From contig CAJJDP010000040.1 in assembly GCA_905182995.1 (NCBI GenBank), positions 523,731 to 587,730 of the forward strand: a DNA stretch of 64,000 nt. The letters run 5' to 3'. This document shows, in pieces, positions 11,923 to 24,505 of this stretch. The DNA comes from Paramecium octaurelia. Its lineage: Eukaryota > Ciliophora > Oligohymenophorea > Peniculida > Parameciidae. The position numbers and the translations under genes are program-made. Positions within the stretch are counted from its first letter, which is position 1. Each line of letters starts with the position of its first letter. The notes under the pieces were generated by a model. It was not told the origin of the DNA, did no database searches, and saw only the letters and a program-made list of their open reading frames with translations.

Positions 11923-14900
11923 TCATAAATTTATAAGAATTCTTAGAGTTCTTTCAAATGCTTCATCATTGTATAGAGTTTATTCTGGAATGAGATAAAT
12001 CAATTAAACGATATTTCTACTATTTTTATACATGATCGGTTGAATCACAGTGATAATTATTATTAATACACTCAGTAAGATTAGTAAGTAAAAGATATTG
12101 AATAACTAAAATATATAATAATCTTTGTTACAATCTGCTACTCAACTAAAGATGTTGTAATTTCAATCAAATCATCATAGAACGATTTGTTAATAACATT
12201 GATAATCTCTGATATCATATAAGCACCTTCAAGTTCATTAGAGGTTGGACGGGCTCTATATGTAAAATTGTTAATAGCCATATCTGTTTGGATCAGACTT
12301 GAGATGTAGACCAACATAATTTTGAGTCCTCTCTTCATGTTCCCGTTCATTGTTATAGGACATAGTAATTTTGATTTATCAATCAAATATTCAGGTAAAT
12401 AGTCACATAGATTCTCTATTTAAATCTTGTTATAAAACCCCTCAAACTAGTCACTCATCAATATTCTACATAAAACCAATAATATACTTAGAAAAATCAA
12501 GATTTTCGGATGTAAAGGCTATTGTCTAATTCAATGATTCCTAAACATAGTGGAATATTGTATCGAAATAAGAAGAATCCAAATACATATAATTTTTTCT
12601 CCCATACAGTACTTCTCTCTAAGCAAACATTAGAGGAATATCTCCACTTAAGTCACTTAATTATTTCTTATACGCAGCCGTTTGTGGATATTTTCTTAAA
12701 TAATTCATGTATGAAACATAATTCACAACAGGACAAACCAGAATTAATATATAAAATATACCAAGGAATACAGTGAATTAAGTTATTGGGATCTTCTTTT
12801 AATCAAGCATTCTATGTGTTTTTTATTTTTCGACAGTTCTATCTGTTTTCTTTTATAAAAACGAAGACTCTTTTTCAAAAAGGTTAAATTTATAAAAAAA
12901 TAGTTTTGTTCTATCCTCTAATAGTAAATTTAACAATGATTTTTGTTTAACTATTTCTCTTTACAAATAAATATCATCTACAAACTATGTTAGAGATAAA
13001 AACAGCTGCAATTTATTTGTTGTATATCGTTTCAATCCTAATATTATTAGAACTACCATAAATAATATTGCTTATTGACAAATGAAAAAAGTAAGAAGTT
13101 CTTACTGAAATTCTTACCCTCTAGCAATAGTTGCGACCATGATATCGTCATTTAATTCAGTAAGTATGTCCCTTAATAAGGGATAATTTTTGAAACTATA
13201 AAAAATTTATGGACTATCTGCCTTGACTGTCTTTTCATAAACATAGTTCATTTTTAGAATGTATTAAAAGTTTAGTAGTATTTAAATAGCACTTCTCAAA
13301 GTCATATTGTATTTCTCATTCTAATACGTGTCTGTATATTAAAAAATCTAGAGAATCTTATTCTGTAGCAAATATTATAAATCATATTTGAATAAGACAG
13401 ATTGCATATTGAAATTCAACTAATCATATCCTTCGCCTAAATTGGAAATCGAGAATTTTGATAATTCATCATATTCTTCCTATGTTATTATTTAATTTTA
13501 TTTTTCATAATTATATGTCCATAAATTCCACCTTGTAGCCAAAAACATATCTAAAGGTTAAAAAAATAAATTCTTAATTTCTAGTAAATTGATATCTCGT
13601 GCAAAACCTATCAGATTTAAACTTAATAACTCCTAAAAATAATTTTAATTTAATTACAATTATTATAAACAAAATTGATATTGTAACGCACAAAATAAAC
13701 AATAGCACAAGTATCTATTAATACTTCTTCAGAGGTAAATGGTTGTTAAATCTATTGATTAAACTATATTTTCTAATGAAATTTGATTATCTTAATTATT
13801 CAATTGAAGAACTCTGTTATGATTTCATCTCAAAAAGGAACTCCTCCTCTTCCTACTGAATCTTGAATTGTTATTCCTAGATAGTGTTAGACTTTTCATA
13901 TGCCATCTGATTCCTATCAAGATCATTATGCAAGAAGTATTGTTCCTCATCTCTGGAGGTAATCAATTAATGTAGGTCTATATCAAATTTTCTTATTTAT
14001 TCATCCGATTAATATGGTATCAATAAGGCTTCATTCTAATCCAATTCATTACAATGAGTGTTACATCCCTTAATAGATGCAAAAGAAGTATACGTTTACA
14101 ATACAGTATCTTTTCTAATTGAAAGAAAATTTCTAAAGTTTTCCAATTCCAAAATATAGTATTTTATTTATCCATTAATATTCTTAATAATGACATTTAC
14201 ATCGCAATAATAATTAATTTATTCTTAAGTTTCATTAAAAAAACTTTAACGGGATTTTATATTTGGTTGACTATAATATAAAGAACTTTCAATTAGACAT
14301 GACTAAGTGACTGAATTTAATTCATTGATAATTTTATTTACAAAGGTTCCAAGTTTAAATACCTTTTTTATAAAAGGTATTTAACTAAAGGCTTCTGACA
14401 TAGATTTTATTTCAAAATTGTCATTTGTTACCATTGTAAATAGGCTATTTTTGTTATTCCTTACAGTAAAAAGTGCGATAAATTAGACTTTGTGAGTGCA
14501 AATAATATCAATTGCAAAGTCTATGGAATCAATAAATCCATCTTTGAAAATGTAATTTTTATTGAAATTTCTAGTAAATTTAGATTAAGCTGTAGTTAAA
14601 TAATTCTATATCAGATCATCATGATGCTCTCTAATCCCAAAAGGAATTAATTCGTTCAATAATTTATTTTTGTATTGTTAGGGTGCATTGCTAGAAACAG
14701 TTTCAATGCTATACTATTAATCTTAGAAATTAACTATCATATATCGTATTTTTTTATTTGAAAATGATTCCTTTATTGATGGGTTTGCGCTTTTTCTTGT
14801 ATGCATAAGAATTTCATTTGCCTGAATTATATCATTAAGAATTTCTGCATAGAAAAATAAGATGAGTGATTAAACACATCCTACGGATTGCTTGTATTAA

Positions 14901-16042
14901 AATGTATCCAATTTAATTCTAGTATTTCTAATTTTTTATATTAATACGATAATATCTTCAATTGTGTTTTGATACCAATTTTAGAGAAGGTCTATTTTTA
15001 ATTTGATAATTTGAGTGATTTCGTATGAAATTGTTTAGGTTTGGGAATCATTCAAAATCAATTTTAAAGCTAAATCTTTTTGTATTGATAATGATTTTAC
15101 GTTCTTATTAACAATTAAATTAAATTCATTGACAGCTTATTTTAGAATCAATTTTAATTTAATTTTTCTTAAGGTGTTTGTTTCTTATTGTTTTAGTAAA
15201 ATCATAAAGCATTCATAATAGTTGTTTTATTTAAGTAGTATAGAAGCCTTTATTATCGGGTCCTTGGAATCGAGATTAGAATTATTTTTGTTCATTCTAA
15301 ATGCAATTTTAAAGAAGAATGGTACCAAAATCAAGGTATAAGAGTTTTCATATTTTATAAATTAAGCAATTCCCAGACATATAGTTAATAATTAGATGGA
15401 GAAGATTATAGCTTGATTTCGGATATTCATCTCTGATTTTTCATTTAGTATCATTAATATATATACAAGAGAATTGATCATTGAGATAACTTATATTAAA
15501 AAGATATCAATTCTAAATTCCTGTCCAATTATCAAAAAAACATCCAAGAGAAATTTGATCGTTCCTAATAAACTAATTCTAACTAACTGAAAATTCTTTT
15601 AATTTACGTTCAATGTCCATTAAATGAAAAAATATTCGAATGTCTAAAACATCAAAATTATGCCTCCCACTATATAACCAAACAAATCTTTGAATTATTC
15701 CAACACAATATTTAACAATGACACCTTCAATAATGTATTTATGGTGCTCGCTATAGAACTTCCAATTATAGTAGGTTTCAAAATATAAAACAAATGGAAA
15801 ATCACAAAAACTAAACCAAAAATTGAAAAATTATCAATCTATATAGCTTGTGAAGGCCTAATTATAATCACAAAAAAATACACCCATGAGGTGGGGGTTT
15901 GACTATAGATATATGAAAGATTTCTTAAAGATGAATGTATTTTAAAGAAATTTACCCACTTTTCAGAAATATCCAAAGCTTGATTATCATACAAATGATA
16001 ATTTGTTAAAAAGGCATCTAAAACAAGATTTGAGTTTCCCAT
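11923..16042 (-). CDS. Multipass membrane protein, TmcB/PAS-sensor-like ciliate family, 1,348 aa
   Basis: ATG 16040-16042 (MGNSNLVLDAFLTNYHL) to TGA 11923-11925. Introns of 25, 22 and 26 nt leave 1,349 codons, an exact multiple of three. The N-terminal 270 residues hold several hydrophobic segments (such as FGLVFVIFHLFYIL). A soluble middle follows, with LLNELIPFGIREHHDDLIQN, which resembles the linker ahead of the PAS-like domain in the large ciliate and slime-mould TmcB/PAS families. Further TM segments follow (ILVLLFILCVTISILFIIIE near residue 860, and FLGIFYILILVCPVV), with a last one near the C-terminus (FNIFYLLILLSVLIIIITVI). Likely a sensory or transport membrane protein; exact function unknown. 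Family call is by resemblance only. Confidence 0.68.
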
Positions 16043-16345
16043 CTTTATTTAAGATTATTAAAATAAATTTTTATAATAAATTGTTCTCATAAGGAAAAAT
16101 CCAATCAAAAATCAAATTAATATCAATTTTATCAATTCGGATGATTGGATCATCATAAGATTGATTACTTAAATATTTCAATTGAAAGCTCTGAAGTTTA
16201 AATTAAAAAATATTTTTTCAAAAAAGTCTGTAAAAAAAATTTTTATTAATTAATGCTATTAATTTAATTCTGGATTTAATTTGAATAAAAGTCTAATCAT
16301 AAATATAAAACTATATAAATTATTTAGAATTTTATTAATAAATAA
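16043..16345. other. Short AT-rich intergenic spacer
   Basis: About 300 nt between two same-strand genes. It holds the 5' flank of the multipass protein and the 3' flank of the HSF gene; no frame worth calling. Confidence 0.4.
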
Positions 16346-17397
16346 TCATTATTCACTTTCCTTTTTGATTTCGTTCTTCTTAACATCATTTTATGGTGAT
16401 TGCGTAGATCCATTTTAGAACATTTGCATGTTCATTTACTAGTTCTTTAATTATGAAAACATCTAAAAATTAAACGCATTTTTATTTGCACTCATATTCA
16501 TTAAAAATTATAGAGAATTTGCGGATAAATTATTTTGCTATTGAGAGAAAAACTATTATTATTGACTAGGTTATTCTTGTTTTATTTATATAACACTATT
16601 CTTTTTTTATTCTCCTAATAACTATGGCTATGAATTATCTCTATTTCCTAGAATAATCAATCTGAAATACTTAATTCTTCTTCTTATTCTTATTATAACC
16701 TTTGAACAATCTCAGTTAGAATATTGGAATAGTTAGCGAATCGCTGTTAATTTTTCGATTGCATATTCGATAGTTCTTGAGTTAGTTGTTGACTTTCCTA
16801 AAACAATGTTTCGTTTTATTGCATAATTTATTAGAGTGCTATTTATAGTTATTTTTAACTATCAGCAATGGCTTAAATCTCATTTTTAAGTTCCTTTTGA
16901 GCTTTCTTAAATTGCTCAATTTCATCAACTATTTGTGGAATTTCCTAAGATTCTTAATATATATAAAACATCTTTATCATCATTTTCTTCCTAATTTCTT
17001 CTTTTAATATTAGTCAACAAGGCTCTTCCATCCCTTCTAAACCATTTATGTTCAAATTTTTAATTAATCTCGTCAGCTTTGCTTTTTTTAAAATTATACA
17101 TATTGAGCTATCTAAAATTTAGAATAAAATTCACCTTAAAAAGCTAGGATAATTCTTATGTTTGAAATATTTTGGCAATATTTTATCAGCCAGTAGTTAT
17201 TGATTTCTTACAATGAATGCATTTCCTTCGGTATTCCATCCAATTATATCTTTTAGATCTTCATTCTATTGTGAATTATTAGATAATACGTCCATAATAT
17301 CGAACAGTCTAACCAAAAAAGATGGCACACTTCCTTTTTATCTTTATTCTGAACTTTAACTTTATGAATCTTAGAAATTATCACTGCTCTCTTGCAT
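16346..17397 (-). CDS. Heat shock transcription factor (HSF-type DNA-binding protein), 326 aa
   Basis: Start 17397, stop TGA 16346-16348. Introns of 23, 25 and 23 nt (the first at 17112-17134) leave 327 codons exactly. Residues 23-125 are a clear HSF winged helix: PSFLVRLFDIM, then IGWNTEGNAFIV, FKHKNYPSFLRQLNMYNFKK, HKWFRRDGRALL. A Q-rich heptad region follows (the trimerisation HR-A/B region in HSFs) and a low-complexity Q/N/S tail. It should bind nGAAn arrays in the nucleus and drive stress genes. The second intron begins GTTTTA rather than the usual GTA. The HR-C repressor helix was not identified. Confidence 0.93.
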
Positions 17398-17482
17398 TTT
17401 ATTTAAAAATATTATTGTTTTGATTTTTAGTAAAAATTAATATGTATATTCATAACTAATATCTTAAAAAATATTGATGATC

Positions 17483-19262
17483 ATGAATCAACCTAATGCA
17501 GTCTAATATTCTTGATAATTGCATAGAATTAAAATTAGGATGATCTAAAATTCCTAGATTTACAAAGAAAGATAAATTTTTTAATTAATATTATACAAAC
17601 AATTGCCAGATTCCTAATCTTATTTAAAATGACTCCAAATCTCAAATTAATTCCTAAACCTATTAATAAGGAATTAAACAGCAGCAAAACAATTTAAACT
17701 ATTACACATATCTAATTTCTCAGGGAAAATTGAAAAATATACAAAATCAGCTAGAATTTTCTGCAATTCTCAAAATTCATAAAAACATAGGATATAAGAC
17801 CACAATTATTAAATTATGTTAGTCTGTTAGGTAAATAGCAAAATACAATTAAGAAGTTGATCAAACTGACTAATAGAAATTATTATAATATTAATTTAAT
17901 GAATTTGAGAAAATTCTCCTAATAGACGTATTTTAAGGCCAAATGTTAATAGGAATAGAAGTAGAGAGATAAGGGTGTGAATTCTAAAATCATCTAACAT
18001 ATTAATGAATTTTAGAAAAAGGATATGAAAGAGTAGTTTGATTAGAATTAGAGCAATCAATAAACTTTGATTAACTAAGATACGAATGAGATGACTGTTT
18101 CAGATTTCGACACATCAACAAACATGGATAAAAAATGTAAGGTTTACATGATTAAAGTAATTAGTAATCCAAGGACTTAAAGAAAACATTTCTCACCAAT
18201 CTTTAGAACAAAAAATAATGCAATAGATCCACATTCAAACAAATTCTAATTATCTTTGTCTAGAGAAAAATAGATGAGCAATGATGTTATCAGTTTGTGG
18301 GATTCAAATTAAAGAGAAACGAAATAATCTTACAATAGCTTTTAGATTTAAGAGAAATAAACTGTAATCTGCAAAGGTTCAAAGAAATAACTAGAGAAAG
18401 GAATTAAAATATAACAAGAGTTGGATAAATTCCTCAAGTTTAGACATTAAAACATTTAAACTTCATTTGATTGCTCGAAACTGAAAAAACTAGAAAAAAG
18501 GAAATTGCATTCAAAAATTAATCTCGAATATCAAATTGATTAAAGCATCGATAAATAAAATAATGAAAAAGAATGTTAGTTTAATCATATTAATAATCAG
18601 AATCAAGAGATATATACAGAAATAAATAATTCTCAAGAACAATAAGAATAATCAAAATCTAAAACGAGTACCTCTACAAAAAGTAATCCTTTAATTCCAA
18701 TCCACATTAGATATCAATACGAAAAAGAATATAAGGAAGCTAAACAAAAATAATCTAGTCAAACACTAAAGGAGTAATAACCATAAAGTATTACACTATA
18801 TTAATTTAAGAGAAAACCGTCAGCAAAGATTAAATAGCAGAGTTTTTTAAGGAATAATAAAAGTTTTTGAAAAAGAGAGCTGAATTTTTTGAAAAAGAAT
18901 TTGAGAAAAAACTTTGGGAAGTTGCTCAAACTGAAAGTGAATTTCTTTACACTCCTATGTTGAATGAATAATCTAGTAGAGTAGATATTACATATATTCA
19001 TTAGATTTTAGATAAAAAATTAAAAGGAAAGAATTTTGATTAAAGAATACAATAATTCTAATAAAATAGATAAAATAAACTGGATGAATAAATATAAAAC
19101 ATGAAACCATCTTTTACACCGACCATTAGCAAAAAATCAAGAAAGGTAATAATTGAATAATAAATAAAGATTATGGAAAACCCAAAATAAAGACTTACAT
19201 TCCAAAATGAAAAAAGTTTTCAATAATTAAATTGGAGAGCAAAGACTTTGGAAGAATAGTGA
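17483..19262 (+). CDS. Hypothetical Q-rich coiled-coil protein (5' end and some introns unresolved)
   Basis: A plus-strand gene ends at TGA 19260-19262, 30 nt before the convergent kinase stop. The body from about 17,990 to 18,850 is one open frame rich in K, Q, E and S; the last part reads AEFFEKEFEKKLWEVAQTES and then KLDEQIQNMKPSFTPTISKK. The upstream half (FSAILKIHKNIGYKTTIIKL) is coding but joins through introns I could not place, and a frame change near 18,840-18,870 also needs an intron or an indel. The start at 17483 (MNQPNA) is tentative. Long helical segments suggest a structural or ciliary role; no family recognised. Confidence 0.55.
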
Positions 19263-19292
19263 CTTAATTTAAATATCTTTTAATTCATTAAT

Positions 19293-20676
19293 TCAAAAAC
19301 TCTTTACTGATGGTATTAAGATATCTTTATGAAACAATGGATCATTAATGATTTAATCTATATTCCATCTATTTTATATGTTCTTCTCTAAACATCCGTT
19401 TATAACTCTCAATATACTTTCATTTAACTTTTTATCCTAAATGGTTTTTATCTTTTAACACTATATCTAACGATATAAATCTTTATCATTTTATCCTTTA
19501 AAAGGATATTCTCCTGTCAGCATTTTAGATAGAAGAATTCCCAATGACCAAATATCTGAACTAGATGGATGATGAGGAACCTTATTAAATACAGTTTAAA
19601 ATTACTTTTGCTATGATTTCGGGAGACATATAGTGTGGTGTTCCACAAAACACATTCGTCTTTTAATTTTAAGGCATGCAAATGGCAAATCCAAAATCTA
19701 TCAATTTTACAACATTTGTTTTCATCATTAAGACATTATCTAATTTGATATCTCTATGACATATGTTGAGATCATGCAAATATTTTACAGCCATTGCAAT
19801 TTAGTAGAATAAATTCAAGCATTCCTTTTCTGGTAAGATTCTATTTGGCTTAGACTTTATGTACGAAGCCAAAGATTATGAGGAAATGTATTCCATGACT
19901 AAATTGATCTTATATTATAATAAAGTACTGATTTTTTATCTTCAATTGCCCAATATAATTTAATAATATGTTAATGTTCTATTCTTTTAAGGATGGATAT
20001 TTCCCTTTTTACATTATTCATCTTTTGGGAATCATTCAGTTTTAGTTTTTCGTATATTTTTATAGCATACTTCTCCTTTGTATTTTTATCAACACCCAAT
20101 CTAACCATTGCAAATGATCCTGACCCAAGTATTGTTTCCAATTTGAAATTTCCCATGATCAACTCTGGATTGCATAACTAATTTAAGTCTAAAGTTGTTT
20201 TGGGTTATTTTTAGGGTTAAGAACTCTTCTCAATTATTTACTATTAAGATTCTATTCTCTCTTTTTCTTTCTTCTCTTCAACTCGCTTGATTCTTGGGGC
20301 AACTCCTGATAATGCTGAGAACGGTCTCGGCTATGGTATTTTCTTGTTAATAGACGAGCTCCAATGTCTTTGTTGCAATTAATTTCCAGTATTTTAAGTA
20401 GTATTCAATGAAAAATGTTGCTCTTTTGAGGATTTCCATTGAGAACATTCTATGTATGATATTTAATTATACTGTTAATCTGGTTTTCAATATTTTTGAG
20501 AATGACATCAGCTTGCAATTTAATACTATTTAAATCGTAAATGTTAATGGCATCAGTTTTACTTTCTAAAGTTATAGAATTGGGAAGTTACATTTATTCT
20601 TTTCAACATTAGCTAAAAAGGATTGAGTAACCGAGTCATTCGATTCTGATTTGCTAAGTTTTATTTATTTTAACAT
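19293..20676 (-). CDS. Serine/threonine protein kinase with an N-terminal extension
   Basis: Start 20676 ([18 protein letters not shown]) to TGA 19293-19295. Introns of 26 and 23 nt join a low-complexity N-terminal tail of roughly 170 residues, including [20 protein letters not shown], directly in frame with the kinase domain. The domain shows the glycine loop [11 protein letters not shown], the VAIK-type lysine in YAIKIYEK, the catalytic loop [19 protein letters not shown], the activation segment GTPHYMSPE, and [20 protein letters not shown]. All catalytic residues are present. It resembles the CAMK/SNF1-like group. An internal Met (20162) could be mistaken for the start. Confidence 0.85.
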
Positions 20677-20775
20677 ATTGCTATTTTGAAAAATTAATAA
20701 TGATAACGATAATCCAATTAATAAAAAAATAACAATTTTCTTATTTTAGTACCGAAAATAAATAAATAAAACCAT

Positions 20776-21411
20776 TCATATTTAAAAACTATCAGATCTG
20801 GAAGAAAATATTCTCTCAACTAATTTATTTTAGGCTTTGTAATTAACAAAAGATTTGGAGGAATCCTTTTTAGAAACTGAAATTTAAGGCTGAGAGAAAA
20901 TTCGATAAGGATCTTTGACCTTAATACTATGCTTTTTATCGTGACTATTCGAGGTTGTATAGAATTTTTAATTGCTTTATATTTGATTGAAACTTAAACT
21001 ATTGCATTAAAGAAGATTAGATTTTTTGATTGTTTTGCATGATTCGTATTGTTAATGTAAAAGAGAATTTTGAGATTTCTTAATATTTTAATCAAAATTG
21101 TTGTTACTAAGGTTTGAAACATCTTTTTCACTTTTCTTTTTAATTTATTAAGTACTTTAGTAATTACATATATTTTCTTTATTAGAATCCTGAATAGAGT
21201 ACATAGTTGTTTTTCTAGACAGAGCATTCTTTTGTAAAGGCTTAGTTAATTACAATAAAGATTTTATGGCTGCTAGATGTTACTGAGGTAAAGAGTTCTC
21301 TCTTCGCTTCTTGATATTTTACTACTAAGGTTTATCAATTGGGGGTTTAAAAAATTGAGCTGTCTATTAGAGGGGATCTTATTTTCCAAAACTCTATTCT
21401 AAAAAATTCAT
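20776..21411 (-). CDS. Hypothetical low-complexity protein, 211 aa
   Basis: Intronless frame from ATG 21409-21411 to TGA 20776-20778, 212 codons. Rich in Q, N, S and K, with basic clusters (IDKPQQQNIKKRRENSLPQQ). No TM, signal peptide or domain. Probably disordered; function unknown. It sits between a kinase and a PH-domain gene, all on the minus strand, with only about 100 nt on each side. Confidence 0.6.
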
Positions 21412-21516
21412 TCAAATTTAATTTATTTTTGTGTATTATTAACAATTATTTGATAAAAATATTTTAGAATTAGATTTTGTCATAAATCATATTTTGTTAA
21501 AAATCATTGAATATTC

Positions 21517-23083
21517 TCAAAATCCTCTATCTTTGACATAATCATATTCACTTTCACCACCGCCGAAACAGCAAAGGAGTTTAGAGAAGAATGATTTGCT
21601 CTTGAGTTTTTCTTCTTACTTACTCTTCTCAATTTGAAGAGTCATTTTATTGTAAAACTTTTCAGTTATTGTTTCCTAATCATATAGATCCTCATCTTTA
21701 ATTTATTCATTATAATCAATCTTGGTTGCTTCCTCTGGGGGTAATTCCAGTATTTCTTCCAAATTCTATATACTTCCTTTCAAGACATCCACTTATTCTT
21801 TAATGATCTTGACCCACTGATCCTTTTATTCTGGAGTCTAAGCCTTAAACTTAAACTCTTGATCATCATTTGTGAAGATCTAATAAATGAATTATAAGTT
21901 ACTTAGAAAGATCTACTCTTACCAATTACTTATTTAATGTAGATCAGCAAAACGTATTAATTTCCTTAAGAATCATCTTTAGCTGTCCAACTAAGAGAGT
22001 TCTTTTTTAACTATGCATTAACATTTATCCAAGACAAAGGTCCTTTAATAATTTTGCTTGATTATTTTTGAAGCGGTCCTTCGAAAATAATTTCTTCTTT
22101 CTTCTCCAACTGTTATGAATTCTTCAAGCTAGTCTTAGGTTTCTTTTTGACACATTAAATAGCCAAAATCCATTTTTAGATATCTGTGAGTTATTCTGAA
22201 AAGAATTAATAAACTCTTTAGTTATATTCAAAACTTAATCCGTAGGGCAACTATCCTGATGTCTTATCAATATATTATATGTCTTCAAGTTCAGAAATAG
22301 GGATTCTTGCAATGAAATTGCTTTTGTCACCTCTATCATCATAAGCAAAATAGTATATAGTGTCTAATTGGAAAGTGTCAGGGATGTCTGCCTAGGTAGG
22401 ACCGACTTTATCTGTTTCCTATCCGGTAATGCAAACAGATGAAATCATGATGAACCATCTTTTCTTTGCTCTGGTGAAAGTGGTATTCTTGCCTTTCTTC
22501 ATCAAAAATCCACAAATTATGAATTAGTCTTGGGTCTTAGCATCAAATTTAATCAGATATGGATATATGCCTTTGCATTTCATGACTTCATCATTTTTTA
22601 TGTCAATCTTATTTGAGATTCTATCCAAATGATCTTTCTCCACTTCCAATTTTATTTTTGTTATTGTTTCTTTGTCCAACTCATCCCATTTTACCTTCTA
22701 TTGAATAGGTTCATTATCGCCTTCTAATTGTTTGCGATATTCCTTCAGATACAAAATGCTTTCAACCCAAAATTCTCGTTGGGAAGCAGTCTCTGCTTTT
22801 AATTAGAACTAACGATCGCCGACCACCAAAATGAATTCTGTATCGGATCCCTTAACATTGGCAACTGTGGAAATGGAAGTCAAACTAAGGACACCTTAAT
22901 TTCCTGCATGCGAGTACCTTGGGGCTTATCTTTAGAAGAAAGGGGCTTCTTCTTCCAATATATAAGATACTATCCTTCATTCCTCACAGAGAAGTAACGT
23001 TTCTGATACCCTTTCATCATGCTGGGACTACGTTTCTACAGCACTCCGTTTAATTGTAATGCTTTGGATAATTTATCATTCAT
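21517..23083 (-). CDS. Multi-PH-domain protein
   Basis: Start 23083 (MNDKLSKALQLNGVLQKRSP), stop TGA 21517-21519. At least two, probably three, pleckstrin homology domains. The first reads LNGVLQKR...KGYQKRYFSV, with a 23-nt intron inside, and ends SQREFWVESILYLKEY. The second reads ICGFLMKKGKNTTFTRAKKR then RWFIMISS. The third, FEGPLQKQSS..., ends with TPEQKDQWVKIIKEQV. The conserved C-terminal Trp of each helix is present. PH domains bind phosphoinositides or proteins, so a membrane-associated signalling or adaptor role is likely. The C-terminus carries a CC motif and GGG (KLLCCFGGGE). At least one further intron is required. Confidence 0.8.
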
Positions 23084-23100
23084 TATTATAATTTATTCGC

Positions 23101-24351
23101 ATGGAAACAGTTTCTCAACATATCACACAACTGAATCACAAAAATCAAGAACTTTCTGGCTTAGAAAATAGAATAAACTAATTGAAACAGTAGTTGAATC
23201 TGCAACAAGCCAATAACAATATATTGAAGACTAAAGTAGATAAGATAGTCCACTCAAAAAAACAAAAGTTTTATGACGAAATGAAGGTAACCTCATTGCT
23301 AAAAGGAATTAGTTGAAATAAATACTTCAAAGTAATACTTAAAATAATGACGAATTATAATATATGGTTCAAAGAAACAAAGCCCTATTGGATGAAGAAC
23401 AAAGGCAATCCAAGTAGGATATGTTCGATGAAAAGTATCTTCAAACCCAAAAGATGAAATAGAAATTGGATCTGGAAATGCTAATAAATTAGAAGAAAAG
23501 GGATCAATAACTCTATGAGAAACAACAACAATACGCAAAAGTACTCGATAAATATATACAATAGATCTCAGAATGGGAATTCAATTTAAAATTCAACTTA
23601 AAATAAAGAGAAATAGACAAAATTGATAAAATTAGATTAGAAGAAAAAGAATTCAAAGAACAACTGGCTAAAAGAATGTAATAATAATAAAAGATTTGTG
23701 ATTAATTGTCGAATGAAGAATAATAATTGATGAAGTACTTATGTGTATTAAAAATCTAGTAAATTAAAAAATTCCTAATAGTTTGAGCACTCCTTGAAAC
23801 ATGATCTCAAAACTGCTCTGAATCTGAGTATCAAGGATTATACAAATAATACTTCTGTGTCAATTCCTTCTTTATTCAAATCATATAGTTCTTCTAAAAT
23901 ACCATTAAATAGTCCTTATGCCTAGTTGCCAACAATGCTCAAGATGAAAAAGAGTGTATAACTTAATAAAACCAATAACAACAACGAATCTCTTATGAAA
24001 GAGTACAAATTTTCTCTCCCTTCACTTTATAAACCATCTGTTATTGAGCAATAACAATAAGTTGAAAGGCTATTTTAATCCAAAAGTGTAAAGAATAGTA
24101 AATCAGATTTGTATTAGATCTTAAATTATGGTGACTCTTAAGGTAAAATAGATAAGAAACCAAAGTTTCGAACTAATTAGAGTGAACTAATTTAAAATTA
24201 AGTAAGTAAATAGTTAATAAAGTAAAATACATAGATAACAGAAGAATAAGAATAGAATAAAGAATAATCAAATCAAGAAAATAAAAATAAAGAAGAAATA
24301 GATGCATCAAATCAAAATAAATAAGAAGAATAAGAGGAATATTAAGAATGA
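23101..24351 (+). CDS. Coiled-coil protein
   Basis: ATG 23101 to TGA 24349-24351. It begins METVSQHITQLNHKNQEL and continues as a heptad-rich coiled coil with many Q and E residues; the C-terminus is a run of E and Q. At least one short intron is needed after DEMK (GTAACCTC..., about 23,288) and more are likely. No catalytic domain. Its start is only 17 nt from that of the divergent PH-domain gene, so the two must share a very short promoter. Probable structural role, for example in cortex or cilia; this is inference. Confidence 0.65.
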
Positions 24352-24395
24352 TATATTATTTATTAAATTTTAATAACATTTCATATCATGTTTAT

Positions 24396-24478
24396 AATCA
24401 TTTAAGATCCTATTTTTAAAATCAGAGTTCAACTTCGATATTTAAGAAGATCTCTTCATACTTGGTCTTAAAATGATT
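24396..24478 (-). promoter_or_regulatory. SECIS-like hairpin in the 3' UTR of the selenoprotein W gene
   Basis: Just downstream of the SelW stop. Stem I pairs AATCATTTTAAGACC with GGATCTTAAATGATT. The SECIS core is ATGA (plus 24456-24459 as TCAT) opposite TGAT (plus 24421-24424 as ATCA). Stem II is AGAGATCTTCTT...AAGTTGAACTC with mismatches, and its apical loop starts with unpaired AAA 12 nt after the ATGA. This matches the eukaryotic SECIS layout (ATGA - about 12 nt - AA - GA). Folding was done by eye. Confidence 0.75.
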
Positions 24479-24505
24479 TAAAATGATATAGTTATTTTTT
24501 TTGTC

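Noticed and set aside
12522..12776. Open plus-strand frame of 84 codons.
   Set aside because: It lies antisense within the multipass PAS/TmcB-like gene, whose frame and intron count are consistent.
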